Shown here: piece after piece, positions 1 through 5,519 of the stretch
Position numbering within the stretch: position 1 is the stretch's first letter
Layout: each line of letters starts with the position of its first letter
Assembly (NCBI GenBank): GCA_934276485.1
Contig: CAKQTE010000045.1
Location: 1 to 5,642, forward strand
Direction of reading: 5' to 3'
Origin: an uncultured Spirochaetales bacterium
GTDB taxonomy: Bacteria; Spirochaetota; Spirochaetia; Sphaerochaetales; Sphaerochaetaceae
DNA length: 5,642 bases
Translations under genes and position numbers: made by a program
The notes under the pieces: model-generated
Databases searched by the model: none
What the model was told of the DNA's origin: nothing
Seen by the model: only the letters and a program-made list of their open reading frames with translations

Positions 1-174
1 TTTGGAAGACGTTCTACTGGTCGAATGGATATTCGTAAACTGGATGGCACCCATATAAATGCATCCGCTAACTATAAAAATATAAAATTGCTTGAAAATA
101 GCAAACATATCTTAACAGAAAGGAGTATGGGAAGTTTCCTACCCGCTGTAAGCAGTGGGGTTTCTGCTTCCTAA
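1..174 (+). CDS. C-terminal fragment of IscB/HEARO-type RRXRR-HNH endonuclease (5' end outside window)
   Basis: Frame 1 is open from the first base to TAA at 172-174, giving 57 residues with no start in the window. The fragment opens FGRRSTGRMDIRKLDGTHIN, continues through KLLE (29-32) and LTER (38-41), and ends in a low-complexity serine-rich tail. From memory of the family, the order FGRR-x-x-G-x-x-D-[IL]-R-x-LDGT, then K-L-LE and L-x-ER, resembles the extreme C-terminus of RRXRR-domain HNH endonucleases. These are the IscB-like, Cas9-related nucleases encoded in HEARO elements. The tail is encoded by DNA that also forms a hairpin, as expected when an ORF runs into the structured end of its transposon. 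None of the catalytic RuvC or HNH residues are visible, so activity cannot be judged. The stop lies 7 nt before the hisIE ATG, so translational coupling is possible. An unrelated conserved protein tail remains possible. Confidence 0.6.
   Translation, partial: FGRRSTGRMDIRKLDGTHINASANYKNIKLLENSKHILTERSMGSFLPAVSSGVSAS
130..171 (+). repeat. Bipartite hairpin at the 3' end of the IscB-like ORF
   Basis: The outer 5-bp stem is GGAAG/CTTCC. The inner 7-bp stem is CCCGCTG/CAGTGGG with a 4-nt TAAG loop. Two 7-nt single strands, rich in pyrimidine, separate the stems. The structure could be the transposase-recognised right-end hairpin, a transcription terminator for the element, or both. No clean run of T follows, so the transposon-end reading is preferred. 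Confidence 0.6.
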
Positions 175-181
175 ATATTTT

Positions 182-790
182 ATGACAATAGATTTTACAA
201 AGGGCGATGGACTTGTTCCTGCAGTAGTACAGGATGCTATTACAAGAAAGGTCTTGATGCTTGGATATATGAATGAAGAGGCTTATAACCTTACTCTAGA
301 GCGTGGTCTTGTTACGTTCTACTCAAGATCAAGAAAGAGAATCTGGACTAAGGGTGAGACAGACGGAAACTTCTTGCAGCTTAGAGAGATTCTTGCAGAT
401 TGCGATGGAGATACGCTGCTGGTAAAAGCCATTCCATCAGGTCCTGTCTGCCACACAGGTGCAGATACTTGTTTTGGTGAAGATAACGAGCCATCCGAGA
501 TCTCATCTCCAGAGTTCTTATTCTATCTAGAGAATGTAATCAAAGATAGACGCGCAAATCCTGTTGAAGGTTCATATACAACACATCTGTTTAGTAGAGG
601 CCTTAATAAGATTGCTCAAAAAGTCGGAGAAGAAGCAGTTGAGCTAATCATCGAAGCAAAGGATGATGATAAGGATCTTTTATTAGGAGAAGCTGCAGAT
701 TTGATGTACCACTACATGGTTCTTCTTACTCAAAAAAATTGTTCTCTTGCAGAAGTAATCGAGGTTTTAAAGGACAGACACGCAAGATGA
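182..790 (+). CDS. hisIE: Bifunctional phosphoribosyl-AMP cyclohydrolase / phosphoribosyl-ATP pyrophosphatase
   Basis: This 202-aa cytosolic enzyme carries out steps 2 and 3 of histidine biosynthesis: PR-ATP to PR-AMP, then ring opening to ProFAR. The HisI domain covers about 1-105. It shows MLGYMNEEA (26-34), SRSRKRIWTKGE (48-59), the metal-binding DCDGD (73-77) and zinc-ligand cysteines C74, C90 and C97. The HisE domain covers about 112-200, with SYTTHLF (131-137), KVGEEAVEL (147-155) and GEAADLMYH (169-177) carrying the acidic metal ligands. The length is normal for a fusion HisIE. The ATG at 182 is chosen because homologues begin near the sequence IDF. An in-frame GTG at 155 would add nine residues encoded by the upstream element. 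No Shine-Dalgarno precedes 182, probably because the native leader was replaced by the element. No other his gene is visible, so hisIE is cut off from any upstream his operon by the element. Confidence 0.95.
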   Translation: MTIDFTKGDGLVPAVVQDAITRKVLMLGYMNEEAYNLTLERGLVTFYSRSRKRIWTKGETDGNFLQLREILADCDGDTLLVKAIPSGPVCHTGADTCFGEDNEPSEISSPEFLFYLENVIKDRRANPVEGSYTTHLFSRGLNKIAQKVGEEAVELIIEAKDDDKDLLLGEAADLMYHYMVLLTQKNCSLAEVIEVLKDRHAR

Positions 791-1374
791 GCCCTGAGTG
801 GATATATAACGATTATATTGAGTTTATAGAGGAGAAGTGTGAAGATTTCTCCTCTTTTGATTTTAATGCAAAGACATTTGATTCCTCTCTCTTCTCATCC
901 TGCATTTTTAGATCAAGCTCATTTGTTTCATCATCCTTTCTGAATGTAAAGTTCATTGATTGTGATTTCTCTCAAGCGAATTTCCAACTCTCTCATTTCA
1001 CATCTGTCGAGTTTATACGCTGCAAGCTGTCAGGAACTTCATTTCTTGAGACAAAGATGAAGAATACAAAATTTGCAGAGTGCAACTTCATGTATGCAAC
1101 GCTTACAGATTCTATTCTTCTTTCTACAACGATATCATCCTCATCTCTTTTGGATTGCGCGCTAGAGAGTATAAGTGGAAAGAAAATAGTTATCGAAAGA
1201 TCCAAGCTTTCTGGCTCTTCGCTAAAGAATACATGTCTTTCTCTAATAGATTTCAAAGGAAGCGATTTATCGGCAATATATCTATCTGATGATAGACATG
1301 AGTTAAAGGGGTCAAGATTGGATGTATCTCAAGCTCTGGATATAATACGGGGCTTTTCTGTGGATATATACTAA
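787..1374 (+). CDS. Pentapeptide-repeat protein, Qnr/MfpA-like
   Basis: This 195-aa protein has no signal peptide. From residue 21 to 166 a hydrophobic residue (mostly Phe, later Leu/Ile) falls at every fifth position: 21, 26, 31 and so on to 166. That is 30 steps with one break, Gly131. The residue two places earlier is nearly always Ser, Cys, Thr, Ala, Val or Ile. This is the signature of a right-handed quadrilateral beta-helix of about seven coils. The C-terminus, LKGSRLDVSQALDIIRGF (173-190), resembles the dimerisation tail of Qnr-family proteins, with its G-x-x-L-x-x-x-QA-x-x-[LI] pattern. The protein is Ser-rich and mildly acidic, about 26 D/E to 19 K/R. Qnr and MfpA bind DNA gyrase by mimicking DNA, but that role here is only inferred. 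ATG 787 overlaps the hisIE stop (ATGA), with AAAGGA at 769-774 as a distant ribosome site, so translation is probably coupled. An unrelated scaffold role is the alternative. Confidence 0.85.
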   Translation: MSPEWIYNDYIEFIEEKCEDFSSFDFNAKTFDSSLFSSCIFRSSSFVSSSFLNVKFIDCDFSQANFQLSHFTSVEFIRCKLSGTSFLETKMKNTKFAECNFMYATLTDSILLSTTISSSSLLDCALESISGKKIVIERSKLSGSSLKNTCLSLIDFKGSDLSAIYLSDDRHELKGSRLDVSQALDIIRGFSVDIY

Positions 1375-1379
1375 ATATA

Positions 1380-1397
1380 TATTCCAGATACGGAATA
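1380..1397 (+). terminator. Weak hairpin after the hisIE-pentapeptide unit
   Basis: TATTCC (1380-1385) pairs with GGAATA (1392-1397) around AGATAC, starting 5 nt after the pentapeptide gene stop. The stem is short and AT-rich, and it is followed by ATAAATTGTT rather than a run of T. It is therefore a weak terminator candidate at best. TATTCC recurs at 1429-1434, followed by TTTTAT, which could form an alternative longer-range pairing with the same GGAATA arm. Confidence 0.25.
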
Positions 1398-1402
1398 ATA
1401 AA

Positions 1403-1432
1403 TTGTTACTTTATATCTAAATTCGTCATATT
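1403..1432 (+). promoter_or_regulatory. Candidate promoter for the GH88-sulfatase unit
   Basis: TTGTTA (1403-1408) matches the -35 consensus at four of six positions. CATATT (1427-1432) matches the -10 consensus at four of six, with an 18-nt spacer. Transcription would start near 1439, just before the inverted repeat at 1445-1464 and about 48 nt upstream of the GH88 ATG. The match is modest in an AT-rich gap, so the call rests mainly on location and on its fit with the operator-like repeat. Confidence 0.25.
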
Positions 1433-1444
1433 CCTTTTATCAAA

Positions 1445-1464
1445 CATTGTTTGTGTCTACAATG
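1445..1464. promoter_or_regulatory. Operator-like inverted repeat upstream of GH88
   Basis: CATTGT (1445-1450) and ACAATG (1459-1464) form a perfect 6-bp dyad with an 8-nt centre. It ends 12 nt before the ribosome binding site and 22 nt before the start codon. Its position just downstream of the candidate promoter is where a repressor of a sugar-use operon would block transcription. No regulator gene is in the window, so the binding protein is unknown. Confidence 0.35.
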
Positions 1465-1486
1465 GTTGCTTAAATGGGGAGGTAAT

Positions 1487-2656
1487 ATGGGGTATATTTT
1501 TGAGTCCCTGCCTGAGATAAGCGAAGAAGAGCTAAAAAGCGCAATTGGGTATGCTGAAAAGCAAACTCTTTCATCACTACCGAAATTCAAGACAAAATTC
1601 AAATATTCACATAGTGAGAATGGATTCTATCCAGAGAGTGATAATGTTGAGTGGACAACAGGCTTTTGGACAGGTGAGTTATGGCTCATGTATGAGGCGA
1701 TGAAAAGAGATGAATTTAGAACTGCAGCCGAGTGGCAAGTTAATTCATTTCTAGACCGAATTGAAAAGAAGATAGACATAAATCATCATGACATGGGATT
1801 CTTGTACACGCCATCTTGTGTTGCATCATATAAGATCACAGGTTCTGAGATAGGAAAAAAAGCAGCGCTTCTTGCTGCCGATAATCTTCTTTCTAGATTC
1901 CAGGAAAAGGGTAGATTCATTCAAGCATGGGGAGATCTTGGAGAAAAAGATAACTATCGCTTGATAATCGATTGTTTGTTGAACGTTCCACTACTATTTT
2001 GGGCTTATGATATTACTAAGGATTCTAAGTACACTTATGTTGCCAATGCACATTTGGATACAGCGATGAAATATGTTCTTAGACATGACAATTCTACCTA
2101 TCATACATATTTCTTTGATCTTGAGACTGGAAAACCTTTGAAAGGTGTTACTTTCCAGGGCTATAGGGATGGATCTGCGTGGGCACGTGGACAGGCATGG
2201 GGCGTTTATGGATCTGCACTTGCTTATAGATATACACATAAGAGCGAACACCTCGATGTATTTCGAAAAACGTTGTCTTTCTTCTTGTCGCATTTGCCTG
2301 AGGATATAATTCCATATTGGGACTTTGACTTTATGTTTCCATCTACAGAGCCAAAAGATAGTTCTGCGCTTGCAATATGCATATGTGGAATGCTAGAAGC
2401 ATCAAAGTATGTAGATAAAGATGAAAGAAAGCAATTAATCACAAGCGCAAAAAAGCTTATGCGTGTATTATATAAAGAAGCAGCAGTCAAAGATCCTTCT
2501 ATTTCAAATGGTCAACTACTACATGGTACATATGCTCATAAGAGCCCATATAACCCATGCAGAAATAGAGGTGTGGATGAATGCAATATCTGGGGAGATT
2601 ATTTCTACGTCGAAGCTCTTGCTCGACTATCTTCAGATTGGAACCCATATTGGTAA
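1487..2656 (+). CDS. ugl: GH88 unsaturated glucuronyl hydrolase
   Basis: This 389-aa enzyme is predicted to cut the non-reducing 4,5-unsaturated uronic acid from glycosaminoglycan disaccharides produced by polysaccharide lyases. GH88 landmarks are WTTGFWTGELW (56-66), HHDMGFLY (100-107, D102), the IIDC motif (160-163) with the likely catalytic D162, QGYRDGSAWARGQAWG (224-239) and a C-terminal ECNIWGDYFY (365-374). D102 and D162 correspond to the two active-site aspartates of characterised UGL enzymes. The length is typical of the family. ATG 1487 is chosen because GGGGAGG lies at 1476-1482. An in-frame TTG at 1451 would add 12 unlikely residues and overlap the inverted repeat. No signal peptide is seen, so the enzyme should act in the cytosol on imported disaccharides. 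The loop at 347-365, rich in Lys, Arg, His and Ser, precedes the conserved C-terminal motif and may help bind sulfated substrates, which is inference. The sulfatase follows 15 nt later. Confidence 0.93.
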   Translation: MGYIFESLPEISEEELKSAIGYAEKQTLSSLPKFKTKFKYSHSENGFYPESDNVEWTTGFWTGELWLMYEAMKRDEFRTAAEWQVNSFLDRIEKKIDINHHDMGFLYTPSCVASYKITGSEIGKKAALLAADNLLSRFQEKGRFIQAWGDLGEKDNYRLIIDCLLNVPLLFWAYDITKDSKYTYVANAHLDTAMKYVLRHDNSTYHTYFFDLETGKPLKGVTFQGYRDGSAWARGQAWGVYGSALAYRYTHKSEHLDVFRKTLSFFLSHLPEDIIPYWDFDFMFPSTEPKDSSALAICICGMLEASKYVDKDERKQLITSAKKLMRVLYKEAAVKDPSISNGQLLHGTYAHKSPYNPCRNRGVDECNIWGDYFYVEALARLSSDWNPYW

Positions 2657-2660
2657 AAAA

Positions 2661-2668
2661 AAGGAGAG
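2661..2668 (+). promoter_or_regulatory. Strong ribosome binding site of the sulfatase gene
   Basis: AAGGAGAG lies 3-4 nt before ATG 2672, in the 15-nt gap after the GH88 stop. It is one of the best Shine-Dalgarno matches in the window. It contrasts with the missing sites of hisIE and anSME and fixes the sulfatase start. Confidence 0.85.
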
Positions 2669-2671
2669 AAA

Positions 2672-4171
2672 ATGAAACAGGTAGTTATTTTGATGACAGA
2701 TACTACTAGAAAGGATATGGTAGGCGCGTATGGAGACGAGAGAATGAAGACTCCATGTTTGGACTCTCTTGCTTCCGAGGGCCTGCGATATGATAACGCA
2801 TATACATGCCAACCTGTGTGTGGGCCTGCACGCTCTGCTATCTTTACAGGTTGTTTCCCTCATTCAAATGGAATGGTAACAAATTCCATTCCACTTGGAG
2901 ACAACGTAAAGACTATTGGACAGAGATTAAGGGACAATGGTATAAACACAGGATATGTTGGAAAGTGGCACTTGGATGGTGGCGACTACTTTGGACTTGG
3001 AAGATGCCCTGATGGTTGGAATGCTAAGTATTGGTATGATATGCATAACTACCTAGAAGAGCTTACAGATGAAGAGAGAATGGCTTCCAGAAAGAGTGAG
3101 AATGCTCCATGGCCAGAGGATAAGTGTTATGCTCATAGAACTGTCAACAGGGCTCTTGATTATATCGATGAGTTCAAGGACAAGGATTTCTTCTTGACAG
3201 TAAGTCTTGATGAGCCACATGGCCCATGCTTATGTCCATCACCTTTCGACACCATGTATGATGGATTCAAGTTCGATGACGATCCTGTATACCACGATAG
3301 CCTGGATGATAAACCAATGATGCAAAAGCTATGGGCAGGAGGTGCTCTTGGACAGGATCCCGAGACACTTCATCAAGAGTCCAAGATGCTATCTTTGTTC
3401 TTAGGATGCAATAGCTATGCAGACTATGAGCTTGGAAGAGTAATTGAGAAGATCAACAAGGTGTGTCCTGATGCACTTGTTATATACACATCCGATCATG
3501 GCGATATGCTAGGTGCACATAGACTACAGGGAAAGAATGCCGCTTACTACAAGGAGATAACCAACATTCCATTTATCGTAAGGGACGGAATAAATGGTGC
3601 AAAGGGTGTTGTGGAGGCTCCTACATCCCACATTGACCTTGCTCCAACAGTTCTTGATTACTTTGGCATTCCAATCCCAAAACTATTGGAAGGACAGTCG
3701 ATTCTAAGACAAATTAAGGATCCTAGCTTAAAGATCAATGACTATGTATTTACAGAATTCACTCGTTATGAGGTGGATCATGATGGCTTTGGTGGGCTTC
3801 AGATGATGCGTGGCGTCACAGATGGTCGCTATAAGCTATCCATTAACCTCATGGACACAGACGAGCTGTATGATCTAGATAGCGATCCAGGAGAGGTGAA
3901 CAACCTAATACTCTCAGAAGAGACAAAGGAGATCAGAAACAAGCTTCACGATGTGCTTCTTGCCCACATGGATGATACTCGTGATATGTATCGTGGCTAT
4001 CAATGGGCAGCACGAAGTTGGAGAGAAGAATATAAGCCATCTTGGAACAACTCAGCTTGCACAAGACAGCGTGAGAATGAAGAGTATGAGCCTAGACAGT
4101 GGGATTATGATACAGGGTTACCTATGAAGGATGCTGTAAGAGGCAAGAAACTCTATGATGAGAAAAAGTAA
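2672..4171 (+). CDS. Cys-type (formylglycine) sulfatase, probably glycosaminoglycan-specific
   Basis: This 499-aa member of the sulfatase/alkaline phosphatase fold hydrolyses sulfate esters. The signature CGPARSAIFTG (50-60) contains C50, the residue converted to formylglycine. Other active-site elements are D10 near the N-terminus, GKWH (97-100), DEPHGP (180-185), SDHGD (274-278, metal ligands D275 and H276) and K288. The second N-terminal metal position is Thr (DTTRKD) rather than the usual Asp or Gln, as in some sulfatase branches. The C-terminal subdomain includes ELYDLDSDPGEVNNL (398-412). There is no signal peptide, so it should act in the cytosol, where anSME can reach it. Linkage to GH88 and anSME points to an imported unsaturated sulfated disaccharide, either 2-O-sulfated uronate or 4-/6-/N-sulfated hexosamine. 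The sequence alone does not decide which. The RBS and 15-nt gap place it in one transcript with GH88. Confidence 0.92.
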   Translation: MKQVVILMTDTTRKDMVGAYGDERMKTPCLDSLASEGLRYDNAYTCQPVCGPARSAIFTGCFPHSNGMVTNSIPLGDNVKTIGQRLRDNGINTGYVGKWHLDGGDYFGLGRCPDGWNAKYWYDMHNYLEELTDEERMASRKSENAPWPEDKCYAHRTVNRALDYIDEFKDKDFFLTVSLDEPHGPCLCPSPFDTMYDGFKFDDDPVYHDSLDDKPMMQKLWAGGALGQDPETLHQESKMLSLFLGCNSYADYELGRVIEKINKVCPDALVIYTSDHGDMLGAHRLQGKNAAYYKEITNIPFIVRDGINGAKGVVEAPTSHIDLAPTVLDYFGIPIPKLLEGQSILRQIKDPSLKINDYVFTEFTRYEVDHDGFGGLQMMRGVTDGRYKLSINLMDTDELYDLDSDPGEVNNLILSEETKEIRNKLHDVLLAHMDDTRDMYRGYQWAARSWREEYKPSWNNSACTRQRENEEYEPRQWDYDTGLPMKDAVRGKKLYDEKK

Positions 4172-4178
4172 TTGAATA

Positions 4179-4200
4179 TGGCACCTTCGGGTGCCAATTT
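4179..4200 (+). terminator. UUCG-capped hairpin, partial terminator between sulfatase and anSME
   Basis: TGGCACC (4179-4185) pairs perfectly with GGTGCCA (4190-4196) around a stable TTCG tetraloop, starting 7 nt after the sulfatase stop. The tail ATTTAATTTAAAAT is T-rich but interrupted. It may therefore terminate only part of the transcripts, lowering anSME relative to sulfatase, or act as a 3' stabilising hairpin. Confidence 0.7.
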
Positions 4201-4220
4201 AATTTAAAATCACTTACAAT
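4191..4220 (+). promoter_or_regulatory. Candidate internal promoter for anSME
   Basis: TACAAT (4215-4220) matches the -10 consensus at five of six positions. GTGCCA (4191-4196) matches the -35 at four of six with an 18-nt spacer, and lies inside the 3' arm of the terminator hairpin. The predicted start of transcription falls at or next to the anSME ATG (4227), which would give a leaderless mRNA. This fits the lack of a clear Shine-Dalgarno there. Confidence 0.3.
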
Positions 4221-4226
4221 CGAAGC

Positions 4227-5357
4227 ATGGCATATAGAAGTATTTTGATCAAACCTGCATCAGGCGCATGCAATATGCATTGCGATTATTGTTTTTATAA
4301 AGATGAACAATGCAATAGAGACGTTAGATTATATGGAATCATGAGCAAAGAGACAGCTCATAATCTTATAGATAAGGCACTAGAAGGGGACAGTGTAGTA
4401 TCATTTGCATTTCAAGGTGGAGAGCCAACGCTAGCAGGCTTGGACTACTTCAAGGACTTTGTTGAATATGCAAATTCCACAGCTCCAGGACGATGTTCGT
4501 TTGCACTTCAGACAAATGGATACGCCATCGACAGAGAGTGGGCAAGATTCTTCCATGACAATAACTTCCTGATCGGGCTATCGATGGATGGACCAAAAGC
4601 CATTCATGATAAGTATCGTCATAGTGGCGATAGGCAAAATGGTTCTTTTAAGAATGTTTATAGAACAAGCCAGATATTGAAATCAGAGAAGGTTGAATTC
4701 AACATTCTTATTACAGTTACAAATGATGTAGCAAAGAACATTGATCAGATACAGGACTTCTTTGTTCGTAACGACTTTAGGTATTTGCAATACATTCCAT
4801 GCATCGATCCTATTGGCAGCAGAGGAACAGAGAGTTATTCACTATCTGTTGATGCTTATGGGGAATTTCTAAAGAAGCTTTTCGATAGATATTTCACGCT
4901 ATGGCAAGAAGGAAGATATGTCTCGATTCGTTTCTTTGACAACCTTGTTTCAATGCTCATCGGTCAAAGACCGGAAGCGTGCGGCATGATCGGGATATGT
5001 GGCCTGAATTATGTTGTTGAGGCAGATGGAGGCGTATATCCATGCGACTTCTATGTGCTTGATGACTACAAGCTTGGAAACATAAACGATGCCTCATTTG
5101 ACGATTTTGATGCAAAAAGAGATGAAATTGGCTTTATCGAGAAGTCAAAGCATATAGATCCAGAGTGTAAAGCTTGCAGATATTTCCCTATTTGCAGAGG
5201 TGGTTGTCGTCGTGACAGAGATGACTTTGCTCTCTCATCTAGCTTAAAATTGAACTATCTGTGTTCTGCTTTCAAGAGCTTCTACGCTTATTCGCTTCCT
5301 CGTATGGAGATAATGGCAAGAGCTGAATTAGAAGCAAGAATGCAACACGGAAGATAG
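4227..5357 (+). CDS. anSME: Anaerobic sulfatase-maturating enzyme (radical SAM/SPASM)
   Basis: This 376-aa cytosolic enzyme oxidises the sulfatase active-site cysteine to formylglycine without oxygen, using S-adenosylmethionine. The radical SAM cluster is C15-x3-C19-x2-C22 followed by FYK. Conserved blocks are FAFQGGEPTLAGLD (60-73), QTNG (95-98), GLSMDGPK (117-124) and VEFNIL (156-161). The SPASM region holds eight cysteines: C252, C258, C273 and C327 for auxiliary cluster I, and C314, C317, C323 and C346 for cluster II. D274 in YPCDFYVLD is the probable catalytic base. From memory these positions match the well-studied Clostridium perfringens anSME, shifted by about three residues, and the length is nearly the same. 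Its client is almost certainly the adjacent sulfatase. ATG 4227 gives the family N-terminus (SILIKPASGACN), but the only ribosome-site-like bases before it are CGAAG, a poor match. Confidence 0.95.
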   Translation: MAYRSILIKPASGACNMHCDYCFYKDEQCNRDVRLYGIMSKETAHNLIDKALEGDSVVSFAFQGGEPTLAGLDYFKDFVEYANSTAPGRCSFALQTNGYAIDREWARFFHDNNFLIGLSMDGPKAIHDKYRHSGDRQNGSFKNVYRTSQILKSEKVEFNILITVTNDVAKNIDQIQDFFVRNDFRYLQYIPCIDPIGSRGTESYSLSVDAYGEFLKKLFDRYFTLWQEGRYVSIRFFDNLVSMLIGQRPEACGMIGICGLNYVVEADGGVYPCDFYVLDDYKLGNINDASFDDFDAKRDEIGFIEKSKHIDPECKACRYFPICRGGCRRDRDDFALSSSLKLNYLCSAFKSFYAYSLPRMEIMARAELEARMQHGR

Positions 5358-5363
5358 AATCTC

Positions 5364-5389
5364 AAGAATTCAGCATGTCTGCTGTTCTT
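5364..5389 (+). terminator. Hairpin just after anSME
   Basis: AAGAA (5364-5368) and CAGCA (5371-5375) pair with TGCTG (5380-5384) and TTCTT (5385-5389). There is a TT bulge and a TGTC loop. The hairpin starts 6 nt after the anSME stop and is followed by ATTTCG. It is a plausible end of the sulfatase operon, although the stem is AT-rich at its base and the T tract is weak. Confidence 0.5.
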
Positions 5390-5462
5390 ATTTCGAATAT
5401 AAATAATGATGCATAACTATGTGCTGTTTTGCAGGGAGAGTTCTTGCTTTTGAGTCTTTCTT

Positions 5463-5499
5463 GTTTCGCAAAAATAAATATTGTTAAAAAATGCGAAAC
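5463..5499. repeat. Inverted repeat GTTTCGCA-N21-TGCGAAAC
   Basis: Perfect 8-bp arms lie at 5463-5470 and 5492-5499, with a 21-nt AT-only spacer apart from one G. The spacing, about 29 bp centre to centre, suits a dimeric regulator binding one face of the helix, or the stem of a loose loop. It sits 20 nt before the structured element and overlaps promoter-like hexamers. Confidence 0.5.
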
Positions 5500-5507
5500 G
5501 ATATAAC
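5481..5507 (+). promoter_or_regulatory. Candidate promoter pointing into the right-edge element
   Basis: TATAAC (5502-5507) matches the -10 consensus at five of six positions. TTGTTA (5481-5486) matches the -35 at four of six, but the 15-nt spacer is short. The right arm of the inverted repeat lies between the two hexamers, as an operator might. Transcription would start near 5514, about six bases before the GTGCG of the structured sequence. Confidence 0.3.
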
Positions 5508-5519
5508 CTAGAAATAGAG

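Larger units (their letters stand above)
1..181 (+). mobile_element. Right end of an IscB/HEARO-type (IS200/IS605-like) element
   Basis: The 3' end of the IscB-like ORF overlaps a two-part inverted repeat. The outer arms are GGAAG (130-134) and CTTCC (167-171). The inner arms are CCCGCTG (142-148) and CAGTGGG (153-159, one G-T pair) around a TAAG loop. Subterminal hairpins are typical of IS200/IS605-type ends. The likely boundary is at about 181, because the next four bases are ATGA. I recall HEARO elements being reported to insert next to ATGA or GTGA. No target duplication is expected for this class, so the boundary is inferred from context and may be off by several bases. Confidence 0.5.

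Noticed and set aside
121..174. Mini-ORF with AGGAG at 121-125 and ATG at 127 as a hisIE leader peptide
   Set aside because: It is in frame with the upstream endonuclease-like ORF, and the 1-nt spacing between AGGAG and ATG is too short. It has no histidine codons that would suggest attenuation.
155..181. GTG 155 as the hisIE start
   Set aside because: The extra nine residues are encoded by the mobile-element end and have no ribosome site. HisI homologues start near the ATG at 182.
993..1256. Minus-strand open frame of 87 codons inside the pentapeptide gene
   Set aside because: It is antisense to the repeat protein, has no ribosome site or family features, and results from the Ser/Phe-rich codon pattern of the + strand.
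1994..2490. Two minus-strand open frames inside the GH88 gene
   Set aside because: They lie entirely within a conserved + strand gene, and their translations show no recognisable domain.
2463..3012. Short open frames in other frames around the GH88-sulfatase junction
   Set aside because: They overlap highly conserved catalytic regions of both enzymes and show Cys/Trp-rich out-of-frame composition.
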